A stretch of 64,000 nucleotides of DNA, from NCBI GenBank assembly GCA_026120185.1, contig JANUWF010002153.1, positions 186,001-250,000 of the forward strand. Direction: 5' to 3'. Source of the DNA: Voacanga thouarsii. Lineage: Eukaryota; Streptophyta; Magnoliopsida; Gentianales; Apocynaceae. How positions within the stretch are numbered: position 1 is the first letter of the stretch; each line of letters opens with the position of its first letter. Made by a program: the position numbers and the translations under genes. Below are positions 48,852 to 60,308 of the stretch, piece by piece. Below the pieces are notes generated by a model that had not been told where the DNA came from, did no database searches, and saw only the letters and a program-made list of their open reading frames with translations.

Positions 48852-50706
48852 ATGAATAGGAAGATGGACCAATCGTGGATTGACTTACAAGACCGTTTAG
48901 GTGATGAATATAATAAAGGTTTGGATGCCTTTGTAGAATTTGCGTTAAGAGACAAACCCAATGGATCCAAAATCCATTGTCCTTGTATGAAGTGCCAGAA
49001 TAGGTATCTTTATAGTACATTAGATGTCAAATAGCATTGCCAAATGTGGGGTTTCATGCGTTGGTACAAAAAGTGGAGTGTTCATGGGGAAACATACTTA
49101 TCTTCTTGCGATACACCTAGCAACATCCCTTTGACTGAAAACGAACATGGGGATGATATGGCTGGGATGCTTCAAGATATTGGTGGCATTAGTGACTTCG
49201 ATAATGCAACTGAAGAGCCTGATGATTTGAGAGAGATACATGAATTGTTGGGAGAGGCTAATATAGAATTGTATCCCGGTTGTACTAAATTTTCTTCACT
49301 TTCATTCATTATGAGATTGTTACATTTAAAAGTCCTGAATGGGTGGTCGAACAAGTCAGTTGATATGTTACTTAAGCTTCTAACGGATGCTTTTAGTGAG
49401 ATGGGAGTGAAAATTGCCAAGAATTACTACGAGGCTAGTAAGATAACAAATGTGTTAGGAATGGAATGCAAAGTCTGGGATGCTTGTCCAAATAATTGCA
49501 TAATATACAGAGGGGAAAATGAGGCCGCACAACTTTGTGAGGTATGCAATGCTCCGAGATACAAGAAAGAGGGCAGTGCAGTTGCATGCAAGCGTGTTAG
49601 GTATTTTTCGTTGACTCCAAGATTGAAGCGATTGTTCATGTCTCGCAAAACTGTATCCCTTATGAGGTGGCATCAGGAATGTCGTGTGAAAGATGGAGTC
49701 TACAGGCACCCAGCTGATTATAAGGCATGGAGAAAGTTTGATGAGTTGCATTTAGAATTTGCAAATGACTGCCGAAATGTTAGACTTGGATTGGCTTCGA
49801 ATGGATTTAGTCCGTTTTCAAATATGCACATACCACATAGTACTTGGCCTGTTGTCTTAATACCATACAATTTGCCTCCCTGGCTATGCATGAAGCAACC
49901 TTATTTTATTATGTCAGCTCTCATCGATGGCCCGAAGAGTCCGGGAAACAAAGTCGATGTATTTTTACAACCATTGATCGAGGAGTTGAAACAATTGTGG
50001 CTTGACGATGTGCTTACTTATGATGCTGAGGCAAAAGAGATGTTCCGTCTCCGTGCAGCTATTATGCCTTGATATTCCTACTGAAGTTAAAAAGCTTGCA
50101 AATGGTCCTTTCAATCAAGGGTTGCGCTACAATGCATGCAACGTGAATAGCTTTTGATTTCGTACAATAACATATGAGGCTAACAAGTCAACCCAAAATT
50201 CTGGCGTCATGTGTAAAGCTGATACTACGAGTTATTCCAGTCCAAGAAATATGAATCCTGTAGCAACTGGTGTCAACTACTATGGAGTGCTTACTGATAT
50301 TATAAGGATCCGATATAGTAGTGAACTGAAATTTCTATTATTCAAATGTGATTGGGTTGATGTTCATCGAGGTGTTAGAGTTGACGAACTAAAATTTACT
50401 TTGGTGAATCTGGACCGTTTGTTGTACTGGGAAAATAAAGAGATGGATGAGCCATTCATACTAGCAAACCAAGTTGAACAAGTTTGGTTTTCTCGCTGTC
50501 CTAAAGAAAGAGATTGGCATGTGGTAATGCCAATGATGAGAAGGGATAATTATGATGTGTATTCAAGGGACCGTGATCTAGAAACTTTTCCTGCGCAGCA
50601 GTTAGATTCTCGTCCAGTTTCGCGCGAAGTAGATGCTGTATGGGTTAGAGATGGAATTTCTGGGGAGGAAGTAGATTTAGATGAAAGAAGAATACACCCT
50701 GCAATT
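48852..50706 (+). pseudogene. CACTA TNP2-type transposase, with stop and internal deletion
   Basis: The first part (48870 onward) is the transposase-associated N-terminal domain: MDQSWIDLQDRLGDEYNKGL, then HCPCMKCQN. An in-frame TAG follows at 49032. The TNP2 domain begins in the long open stretch 49044-50072 (FIMRLLHLKVLNGWSNKS, CEVCNAPRYK, FSLTPRLKRLF, LPPWLCMKQPYF). Near 50068 the frame jumps to sequence that in relatives lies several hundred residues further on. The rest of the TNP2 core and the DUF4218 region are missing. From 50209 the DUF4216-like C-terminal domain follows (NYYGVLTDIIRIRYSS, FLLFKCDWVDV, ERDWHVVM). The protein could not be catalytically complete. Confidence 0.9.
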
Positions 50707-50794
50707 TAAATGTACTTAAATCACTTAATCATGTACTAAATATGCTGCAGTTGTTAAAATCTTTTACTCAATGTTAAATCTTTTTGTTTTGCAG

Positions 50795-52573
50795 ATGGTA
50801 AACAAGCAGGCTCGACGGGGATCGATGCAGGATGCCATAGCTGCCGCAAGATCAGGCGCTAGTACCTCACGGTGTACAGAGACACCAGCTCCAGCACTCG
50901 AGGTTGGACAGAGATCACATGCAAGTGTTCGCACAGGTTCCACGGATTAGGAATCTAATCGTGCCACATGTATACCCACTTCTGATGTAGGTCCCAGTGG
51001 TACAGGACCTTCTTCCTTAGACCTTAGTGTCTCAGGTGTGCTAAGTTAATATGAAGTAAATATTACGATATGTCTGTTAGTATTACGATATGTCTGTTGA
51101 TATTTTAATTAATAAGTCTGTTGATATTTTGCAGATTCCACAGCAAGGAGTTCTCGCGGGGGTGGAAAGTTACCTTCCGGATGGGGTGAGCCAGGGTTTC
51201 GAAAGTACAATGTTGGTGTTAATCAACACGGAGGGCTTGTTGGGTTAGACGCATCTCGTTATAGTTCAGTGGTGGGCTGTTTTGCACGCATGAGCAATAG
51301 GTTCCCTCTGAATTATAGGGATTGGCATTCCATACCTCAGAGCCTCAAGAACGAAGTTTGGCAAGAAATACAGGTAACTAATTTTATTCTAACATAGCCA
51401 AGAGTGTTTTTTTCAAAAATTAACATTTTCTTTATTTAATTATTTGTTAAAATTTGTACAAGGACAACACCATGATGCCACCAGAAGGACGTAGTGTCAC
51501 AATGAAGATGATATGCGCAGCATGGAAGGATTTTAAGTCGAAGTTAAAACAAAAATACTACGTTCCTTTCCAGTTCAGTACAGAGCCTATTGTTTGTCAA
51601 GATAAACGGGTTGACGAAAATCAATGGAGGATGTTAGTTGATTACTGGCGTTTAGAGAATACACAAGTCGTACCATAGAAGTTGACTACTTTTATGTCTC
51701 AGAACTTGTTTAAATTTTTTATATGTTAACTATTATAATTAATCACAGATGGAGGCCGAGCGGAATAGACAAAATCGATCACATTTGGCATATCCATCGG
51801 TCACAGGAAGAATGCCACATTCTGTTATACAGAATCAGGTATTTAGTTTATGTTATACACTATTCAGATGAAATTTATCTACTTTGCTTGAAATTTTTGA
51901 CACGTCTTTACAGATGACCTCACAAGGCCAACCGACATCACAATATGATATGTTCCTTGCGACACGAAGGTGGCATGGTCGGCAGACTGATGGTTTGACT
52001 GCAGAGATGATTGTAAGTTATATTCAAATGCTGATTTTTCTGAGTTATTAAAATATGATTACGACATTATATTAACCTAATATAAATTTGATATAATATT
52101 TCTTAATTTTGTAGGACCGATTGGAGACAGAGTGGCAGGCATTGCCTGAGTCTAAGCGCACAAAGGAAGTAAAGGATCATATATTTTGGCGATTGTTCGG
52201 TCCAGAAACAAGAGGTCGTGTTAGGTGTAAAGGAAAGGGTCCAACACCAACATCAGTTGGTCAATCATCAAGTTCTGCAGCAAATGTTGAGGAGGTCGTC
52301 AGGATTGAGGTTGAGGCACGTATGCAGAGTATGCGAGATACTATGCAGGCTGAGATGCGAGCTGAGATGCAGTGTGAGTGAGAGGCTTACGAGTCACGTA
52401 TAGCTGCGCTTCAGACTACCATGGAAGCATTAGCACGCATATTGGAGGCAGGCGCATTTGATGTACTACCTATACCTCCATATAGTGCTTCTACAGCATC
52501 TCCTGGTGTTGGTTCCACTTCTCTGCCTGTTAGATCGAGTGATCCTGGCCAGCCTATCCGTCATGATGACTGA
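50795..52573 (+). pseudogene. Second CACTA gene: Ptta/En/Spm-type (TNPA-like) protein
   Basis: Six exons can be traced with consistent phase: 50795 to about 51036, 51135-51373, 51463-51666, 51749-51838, 51914-52012 and 52115-52573. Recognisable blocks are YRDWHSIPQSLKNEVWQEI, MICAAWKDFKSKLKQKYY, NRQNRSHLAYPSVTGR and FLATRRWHGRQTDG. These are the conserved order of the plant transposase (Ptta/En/Spm) family, thought to bind the subterminal repeats. The tail is a predicted helical, Met/Glu-rich segment. Two in-frame stops (50948 and 52379) interrupt an otherwise open frame. The donor of exon 3 (GTCGTA) is the weakest junction. Confidence 0.82.
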
Positions 52574-52798
52574 CATTTTCATTTCGTACTAATTTGTATT
52601 TGTACTATAGCTTCTGTATACTGATGATATACTTGTTTGTATTTGTCTACTGAGGATATTGCTTTTGAGTTTGGCAATGAGAAGATTGTGTTTTGTTATA
52701 TTTGGTGTTGAATTCATTGATTTTATTACATTTGGCTTTAAATTGTACGTGTACAGGATTTTGTCCAAATAAAAAATGATTTACAAAGCAAATTTGGC

Positions 52799-53195
52799 CT
52801 AATACGACGGCTGCAACCGTCGTTTTATCTTGAGGGCAATCAAATACAACGGCCACGGAGCCGTCGCATTTGAGAGGAACAAATACGACGGCCGCTCAGC
52901 CGTCGTATTTGATAGGAACAAATATGACGGCCAACATGGCCGTCGTATTTGGGGACTAAAATCGACGATTTTTCAAAACCGTCGCAAAAAATGACCACGG
53001 GAAGCAAAAGCGACTAGAATAAATACGACGACTGTAAAACCGTCGTATTAGCTAATACGACGGTTTTGTAGCCGTTGTTAAGTAAAAACGACGAGATCAA
53101 ATACGACGGCTGTAAAACCGTCGTTTAGCCGTCGTATTTGGCTAATACGACGGCTAGACCATCAAATACGACGGCTAGGTAGCCGTCGTATTTGC
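52799..53195. repeat. Right subterminal repeat array of the CACTA element
   Basis: Numerous TACGACGG/CCGTCGTA units in both orientations, commonly as AAATACGACGGC...GCCGTCGTATTT pairs. They mirror the left array. Confidence 0.9.
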
Positions 53196-53212
53196 TGTAT
53201 AATTTAGTAGTG

Positions 53213-55063
53213 AATATGTAAAATTTGTAAAGCGGTATATGCACATAAGAAGGGAGGATGGACGGGAACATTAGTTAGACATATGAAAAGGTTACATAAT
53301 GATTGGTTAAAAAACTTACTTAAACAACAACAAATACGTACTATAGGAGGTCAAATGGTTGGTAATTTTCAATATGATCATAGAAAAAATAGAAATGTAT
53401 TTGCTAAAATGATTGTTCAAACTAAATTACCTTTTAATTTTGCAGAAAATCCACATTATGAACAGTATATGCAAAATAATTGTCAACCAGCATGGAAAAG
53501 AATTCCTAGAACAATATTAAAAAATGATATAATAAAGATATATAAAGAAATGAAAGAGTATCTAATTGTTATGTTTGATTCTTATAATTGGAAATTGCTC
53601 TTACTTGTGATGGTTGGACTACAATTACTAATGAATCTTATTTATGCATTACATGTCATTGGATAGATCATGATTGGTTAATACAAAAAAAGAACTATTT
53701 GTTTTAAATTATTTGAATATCCTCATGTAGGTAGTAGTATAGCTAGAATGATTACTCAAACATGTCGTGAATATAGGATTTTAATAAAATTATTTCTATT
53801 TCTTTAGATAATGCTTCAAATAATGATTCTGCCATAACAATTTTAAAAAATAATATGAATCCTATGTTAGATGGTATTTTATTTCATACTAGGTGTGCTT
53901 GTCATATACTTAACTTATGCGTTAAAGAAGGATATAAATATATTGATGATATTGTTAATATAATTAGAAATGTTATTTTATTTATTAAAACCTCCCCAAC
54001 TAGGCAACAAAATTTTAAGGCATTATGTCGAGAACAAGGTGTATCTTTTAAAAAATTTAGATTAGATTGTAAAATTAGATGGAACTCAACTTCAGATATG
54101 TTTGGAAGTATTATACCTTTTCAAAACCAACTTATTGAATTTTGTAATAGTAATAATTTTCAACCTCCACTAACTGAAACTCATTTTGAAAATTGTACTA
54201 CACTTTCAACATTTTTATTTACTTTCAAAGAAGCTACTGAACTTTTATCGGGATTTTATTATCCCACTACTCATCATATTCTTCCAACACTTGCTAAGGT
54301 AGCACATAATTTTGGTGAATATATGTATCATCCCCAATGTGGTTTTTTTATGAGAAGTATGTTTGAAAAATATAAAAAATATTATGAAGATATTCCTATT
54401 TTATATTGTATGACATTGTGTATGGATCCTAAAGTAAAGAAGCCTGATTTTCATAGTATTATTGCATATTTATATAAAACATTAGATTTTGATGAATCAC
54501 AACCACTTAAACAATGTATGATAAAATACACAAAAGATAAAACAGCTAAAGCTTTATCTGACATGTATAATTTGTATGAGTTTGAATCTTCTTATTCTAG
54601 TTCTCCTAGTTTAAGTAGGCAAGCTTCATCATCTAGTAGTCACTTTCAACCTCCGTGAAAATCTACCTCATCAATTTCATCAGTATTTAATCAATTATGA
54701 AACGTAAAAAAAAGATCAACTACTACCTACAACGAGATGGCAATTTACGAGATACAGCCCTTGGTAGAAAATGAAGATCAGCATTTTGATATTTGTGGTT
54801 GGTGGAAGGCTCATATAAGCCAATACCCCATTTTATCTAAAATGGTACGTGATCTTTTGACACCACCAATCTCTACAGTGCCATCGGAAAGCGTCTTCAG
54901 TGAGAGCGCTCGAACAATCGATGAAAGAAGATCTCGATTGGCTCTTCAAACTTTGGAGATGTTAATGTGCTGTAATAGTTGGTTTGCAGCCGAAGATAGG
55001 ACGGCTAATTCGTGGATTATTGATGATGACTCAGATGATGAATGGGATGAACCAAATAGTTAG
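53213..55063 (+). pseudogene. hAT transposase, BED finger to dimerisation domain
   Basis: After the CACTA scar the frame reads CKICKAVYAHKKGGWTGT and LVRHMKRLHND (BED zinc finger, C-x2-C ... H-x4-H). It runs on to about 53600, where a frameshift moves it into another frame (LTCDGWTTITNESYLCITCH). Then 53855-54658 is open (FHTRCACHILNLCVKEG, FRLDCKIRWNSTSDM). After a stop, 54737-55063 encodes the hAT C-terminal dimerisation domain (DICGWWKAHISQYPILSKM, STVPSESVFSESART, DERRSRL). The frameshift and stops mean no intact protein. Confidence 0.9.
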
Positions 55064-55478
55064 TTTAGTATTTTTGTAATTAGGAATTTAGGATAAGTAA
55101 TATTATGTATTTAATTTTATTTTTAGGATATTTATTATATTTTTAAATTTTAATCATTGTAATATTTTAATAGGTTTAGGCATCAAATCCCCCTCTTATA
55201 TAATCTTTATTTTATTAATTAATAAAACAGGTAGGGGTCCAAGCCAACCCCCCCACCACTTCAAGGTGGCTTTTTTATAATTTTAAAAAATTATGTTAAG
55301 TAGGAAAAAAAAAAAAAGAATAAGCCACGGGCCAAGGTCCCAGTCCGGTCCGGTCTTAGGGCCTCTGGCCCAGGGATCGGCCTGCCCCTCTACGGGACCG
55401 ACCCACCCTCCAGGCGGGCCGGTCCTTGGGCCCGTCCCGGCACGGCCTGAAACCCCAGTTACCACTGCTAACTGCGTG

Positions 55479-57976
55479 TAGAAAAGCTTTTCATTGGTGG
55501 TGATCTAAACGGACATGTGGGTATTGATCAGAGCGGGTTTGAGAGTGTTCATAGAGGTCAAGGTTTCGGAGTTAGAAACGAAGCGAGAACTGCTATTCTT
55601 AACTTTGCCTGGGCCTATGATTTGACCATATCAAACACCTGGTTTAAGAAGAGAGATTCTCACTTAGTGACCTTTAGAAGCGGGTTAAATGCCAGTTAGA
55701 TAGAATTCTTTATTATGAGGCATAGGTTTAATAGTGGTTGAACGGATTGAAAAGTTATTCCAGGTGAGAGTGTAGTCACGCAACACAGGCTATTGGTTCT
55801 TGATATTAATTTTAGGAAAAAGAGTAAGCAACGGAATCTTTGGGTTGACCATAGGATCAAGTGGTGGAAGCTTCAGGGGAATGAAAGAATAGCCTTTGTT
55901 AATAAGGTAGTTGAGGCGGATGACTGGTCTTCTGATATGGATTCGGATCTAGATACTATGTGGAGAAAGATGGCTCAATGTATTAGGACAATAAGTGCTT
56001 GGGGAATCTAAAGGAAAAGTACCTCTAAACAAGGACGTGCCGTGGTGGAACAACGAAGTGAAAGAAGCCGTAAGGAGTAAAAAAGAGTGCTATAGAAATT
56101 TAGGGAAGTATAGGAGTGATAAGAATTTTGAGAAATACAAGGTCGCACGAAGAAAAGCTAAAGAAGTTGTTAGAAAAGTAAGATCCTTAATTTATAAGGA
56201 TTTATATGAAAAGTTGGATACCAAAGGTGGGGAGAAGAATATATATAGACTAGCGCATTACAAAGAGAAGAAGACGAGAGATATTAGTGTGGTGAAATGT
56301 GTAAAGGATGACAACCTTAGAGTTTTAGTTAAGGACAAAGAAATAAAAGAGAGATGGAAGTCGTATTTTGATAAGTTATTTAACGGGAGTCAAGTCCAAG
56401 TTCCGAGTGTAAGTAGCCTGGCAATTTCGAATGAAGAGGTTAACCGTGCGTGGATTCGTCGTATTCAAAAGTATGAAGTATGATATGCCCTTAAAAGGAT
56501 GAGTCCAAAAAGAGTAGGAGGACCGGATGGTATACCGATCGAGGTTTAGAAGTGTTTAAAAGAGATATGTATTACGTGACTGACAAGTCTGTTCAACAAG
56601 ATATATAGAGTTAATAAGATGCCAACAGAATGGAGGAAGAGTACTCTGATTCCTCTGTACAAGAATAAAGGGGATGTTTAAGATTGTGCCAATTACCGTG
56701 GGATTAAACTCATGAATCATATTATGAAGCTTTGGGAGAGAGTGATTGGACAGAGGTTACGGGGTATTATACAAATTTCAGATAATCAGTTTGGTTTTAT
56801 GCCTGGGCGTTCCACTACGGAGACAATTCATTTATTACGACAGATAATTGAATATTATAGGAAAAGAAAGAAAGATTTACATATGATACTTATTGATCCG
56901 GAGAAAGCCTATGACAAGGTGTCTAGAGAAGTAGTTTGGTGGGTGCTGGCCGAGAAAGGTGTATCACTAAAGCATATTACTCTCATTAAAAATATGTATG
57001 AGGGAGCATGTACAAGTGTAAGGACTTGCGCTGGAGTGACTGCAGAGTTCCCTATTAGTATTGGGGTGCATCAAGGATAAGCACTTAGCCCTTTTCTCTT
57101 TGCAGCCGTTATGGATGAGTTGACCTACACTATACAGGAGGCTGTGCCATGGTGTATATTGTTTGCGGATGATATTGTGTTGATTGATGAGACTAGAGTC
57201 GGAGTAAATGCTAAATTGGAGTTGTGGCAACAGACATTGGAATCTAAGGGCTTCAGAATTAGTAGAAGCAAAATAGACTATATGGAATGCAAGTTCAGTA
57301 GTAGCAGAAATATAGCTTAGAGTGAAACTTTGGAAGGTAGAGATATACCGATAGCTGATTGCTTCTGATATCTAGGATCTATTATTCAAAAGACAGAGAG
57401 CTCGATGGTGACGTTGCATACCAAGTTAAGGCGGGTTGGTTAAAATAGAGGAGTACGAGTGGTATTCTATGTGATCGTAATGTACTATTGAATCTAAAGG
57501 GAAAATTCTACAGAACAGCTATAAGACCTACTTTATTATATGGTACGGAATGTTGGGCGGTTAAAAAGATATCATATTCAAAAAATGAAAATAGCTGAGA
57601 TGCGTATGTTATGGTAGATGTGTGAATATACTAGAAAGGATAAAGTCAGAAATAAGACCATTAGAGAAAGGTGGGCGTGGCATCTATTGAGGAAAAAATG
57701 AAAGAAAATCGCCTACATTGGTTTGGACATGTTCAGAGAAGACCGAGGGATGGTCCTATTAGGACGATAGAGAGAATGAGGCAGGATAGGTTAGACAGAG
57801 GTAGAGGTAGGCTTAAAATGACATGGATAGAAGTGATTAGAAGAAATATGTCTTTGTTAGATTTGAATGAGAGTATAACGTTCGATAGAAGGAAGTGGCG
57901 AGAGAATATTCATGTGGATGACCACACGTTGCTTGACGTTGATTCATATAGCCGACCCCAAATTATTTGGGATTAA
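55479..57976 (+). pseudogene. LINE endonuclease C-terminus and reverse transcriptase
   Basis: From the hAT scar the frame continues EKLFIGGDLNGHVG (endonuclease motif) and SNTWFKKRDSHLVTFRSG. The RT domain follows at 55995-57320: HIMKLWERVIGQRLR, FMPGRSTTETIHLL, MILIDPEKAYDKVSRE, and the catalytic FADDIVLID at 57160-57186. The C-terminal segment at 57671-57976 has RLHWFGHVQRR and RGRLKMTW. Several in-frame stops and at least two frameshifts separate these pieces, so no intact protein is made. Confidence 0.92.
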
Positions 57977-58021
57977 GATTGAGTTTGTTGTTGTTATTGT
58001 TGTATTACTAGGCACTAAGAA

Positions 58022-58523
58022 TGGTTTCTATGGTTTATACATTATTCATTTACCAATAAAATTTACGTTTTAAAATTTCACTTTCTATCAAAGCCTAGAT
58101 TGCATTTATATCTATTTCTCCCTCTGCTTATAGCATTGATATCCTACTTTAATTTAAAGGTTTAGATTTTGACTATCTCCAAAGGTGTCGGTTAATTTCT
58201 ATTATATTGAATAGCATTGACCGTTGACCAACTTGTTGAAAATGACAAAATTATACGTTTAAATATCAATTAAACAAGTAAAACATTAATGTCAATATTG
58301 AACTCGTCATAATTTCATATGGCAAATGGCCAAGTGAAACTTCCCCCTGTAAATATGATAAATAAACTTAATAATTTGAAGATCTCATTGACTAATGATA
58401 TACAGTTTGAATAAAAACGAAAAATCTACCCCATTTGATATATATCTATAACTAGCTGTTTTTCATCTTATATATTGTGTTTTATTCTAAATAAATTAAA
58501 TTTATTATCTGATAAATAAAAAA
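58022..58523. other. Non-coding stretch after the LINE
   Basis: AT-rich, nothing recognised apart from the LINE's downstream target duplication at its start. Confidence 0.4.
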
Positions 58524-59263
58524 GTAAAATATGTCAGTCATTCTTAAATTTTTACAAATTTTAATTTTTACCTTCGAATTTTAAAATATATGATTTTAAT
58601 CTGCAAACTTTTAAAACATTTAAAAATTAACTTTTTTATCAATTAAAACTATTAAGTGGACGAAAGTTCATCACATAACTTTCATATGATCTATTTTATA
58701 GATATTTTTATTAACTTAATTCTCACAATATAGTGACATCCTTCTAATTCTTATAAAGTAACTTCTATATATATGATAGAAAAATACTACAGTGACTTGG
58801 ACATCTCTCACTTCTCTTTTTAAATTTTCTTTTTTAAAAGTAATTTTGTCAAAAATTGAATCGATTTTTTTCTTCATCATCTTTATGTTTTAATTTTGTT
58901 TATTAAAAAATAAAATATGTTATTTTTATTGTATGATTGGATACGAAAAAGTGTGAAAAAATAATCTCAAAATTATTGAATCGCATAAAAAGTTCGAAGT
59001 AGATCATAAAATTGTTATTGATAAATAAAAAAAAAATCGAAAAGAAGAAAGTGAGATTAAAATTGAAAAATAATATTTTAAAAATAAAAAACGAAAAAAT
59101 GAGAACTAAAATTTAATAATTTTGTATTGTACTTAAACTTTTATTATTAAAAAATCTATTTTTTTAAGTGTATAAAAAATTTGAAGACTAAAATAACATA
59201 TTTTAAAATTCGAAAATAGAAATAAAAATTTGTAAAAATTTAATGGTAGTTAGAATATTTCAC
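58524..59263. mobile_element. Foldback / MITE-like element
   Basis: About 100 bp at 58524-58630 is repeated in inverted, imperfect form at 59160-59263; TTAAATTTTTACAAATTTT and TTCGAATTTTAAAATAT lie in both arms. The flanks AAATAAAA (58514 and 59267) could be a duplication of about 8 bp, which would suggest a Mutator-like origin. No coding region lies between the arms. Confidence 0.5.
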
Positions 59264-59302
59264 CCCAAATAAAATGAAAGGGTGGTGAAGGATGCACAGT
59301 AG

Positions 59303-59503
59303 AGGAGACGCAATAAGATAGGAGATAAAGTCATCTTGAAAGCTCACACACTGTTCTTTCAACCCACCAGGGGTACAATGACGATATATTATTTGAAAGA
59401 GTTTCCAACTTTAAGTTACAAATGCCTATATCATCTGCAAGAAGTGTTCAAAATCGAACCAGACAAAATCCTACCGAAGACACCAAGCAGAACCAACACC
59501 TGA
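59303..59503 (+). other. Unrecognised open segment of 66 codons
   Basis: Open from a stop at 59300 to a stop at 59501, without an early ATG. It contains FFQPTRGTMTIYYLKEF and LQEVFKIEPDKILPK. Its composition looks more protein-like than the surrounding AT-rich DNA. It lies just outside the MULE's palindromic repeats and could be an exon fragment captured by a transposon. I do not recognise the family. Confidence 0.25.
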
Positions 59504-59872
59504 CCAGAATGATGCAGTCCACTTCTCTAGTATAAAAACTAGAACCGTTTTTTTTAAGCCAGCACATCTTTACTAGTTTTGAAGAAGCTAACCATTTCCT
59601 CAGTCATCGTGTCGTTATGTATCGCGATTAACTTGAATTTGGAACTCCACTGCAAGCCCCAAAAAAAATCTAAAATCAGAAGTTTAACTTGATCACGAAA
59701 AGAGACAATGGGCATTGACAGTGGCCCAATAAATAGATCCAAAACAATTGTTCAGCCACGGTTCATCTACAAGTGACTCCCAGGTGTATGAAATAACGGA
59801 AATTCCGAAAAATGGTGCTGTTTTTGCACCAAATTCCGGCAGAGGGGCAGCGAGAATTGGAATTCCATTTTT

Positions 59873-60025
59873 AGTGTGAATGCGACCAAAAAAGTTGAGG
59901 TCGCATTCATGGAATGCGACCTCTACGCGATTTTTTTTTTTTTTAATGGCTTTCCTCGAGGTCGCATTTCTATAATGCAATCTCATCGATCAAGGTCGCA
60001 TTCAAGGAATGCGACCTCTACCTGC
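59873..60025. repeat. Palindromic GGTCGCATTC repeats near the MULE end
   Basis: GAGGTCGCATTC and GAATGCGACCTC alternate at 59893-59925 and 59990-60020, with variant units at about 59878 and 59958. Related units occur at 63484-63522 on the other side of the transposase. They probably belong to the terminal region of the MULE. Confidence 0.65.
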
Positions 60026-60308
60026 AATTTTCCCAACCTGCACCTCCAACCTTATTCAAACAACCTAATTCAAGCAACCTCAACCTACTACAATCTCCAC
60101 CTGCAACCAACCTGCTACAATTACTTAATGTAATTTGAGTAAAGACTGATAGTAGACCACGCATTTATCACATGAATAAAATTTAATATAATATCGCAAG
60201 TACATAGAGAGGCATCCAAAATAACAAGAACAATATTGTAAGTACATAGAGAAGTTGTATTGAAAATACAATTGAACAAAAAAAGAACTAATGGTCCAGT
60301 GTCAATGG
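60026..60308. other. MULE non-coding flank
   Basis: It includes a run of CAACCT-like repeats at 60030-60115 and AT-rich sequence just downstream of the transposase stop. No gene. Confidence 0.4.

Larger units (their letters stand above)
45294..53212 (+). mobile_element. CACTA (En/Spm) DNA transposon, 7.9 kb
   Basis: It begins CACTACAAAAAATACTAGC and ends in the complement of CACTACTAAATTATACAGC. A perfect 3-bp AAT duplication flanks it (45291-45293 and 53213-53215). Both ends carry dense subterminal repeats of TACGACGG, often paired as inverted units. It encodes a TNP2-type transposase remnant and a second, Ptta/TNPA-type gene, both on the plus strand. The transposase carries a stop and a large internal deletion, so the copy is not autonomous. 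Confidence 0.95.
44270..55470 (+). mobile_element. hAT DNA transposon, split by a CACTA insertion
   Basis: The ends are inverted: TAGCAATGGCAACTGGG at 44270, and at 55470 the complement of TAGCAGTGGTAACTGGGG. An 8-bp duplication with one mismatch flanks it (ACTGTGTG 44262-44269; ACTGCGTG 55471-55478), as expected for hAT. Both ends have strikingly GC-rich subterminal DNA (44.28-44.40 and 55.32-55.45 kb). It encodes a BED-finger hAT transposase with a C-terminal dimerisation domain. Without the CACTA element it would be about 3.3 kb. Confidence 0.94.
43558..58001 (+). mobile_element. RTE-type LINE, full length but split by a hAT insertion
   Basis: A 20-bp duplication, GTATTACTAGGCACTAAGAA, flanks the element (43538-43557 and 58002-58021). 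It has a 5' leader of about 0.3 kb, an endonuclease (43.88-44.27 kb, then 55.48 kb onward), a reverse transcriptase (56.0-57.3 kb) and a C-terminal region, ending in CCAAATTATTTGGGATTAAG and a TTG-rich tail. That order and tail are typical of plant RTE non-LTR elements. Without the hAT (44270-55470) and its duplicated 8 bp it would be about 3.2 kb. Multiple stops show it is inactive. Confidence 0.93.

Noticed and set aside
55283..55481. Gly/Pro-rich open frames on both strands
   Set aside because: A by-product of the GC-rich hAT terminus.
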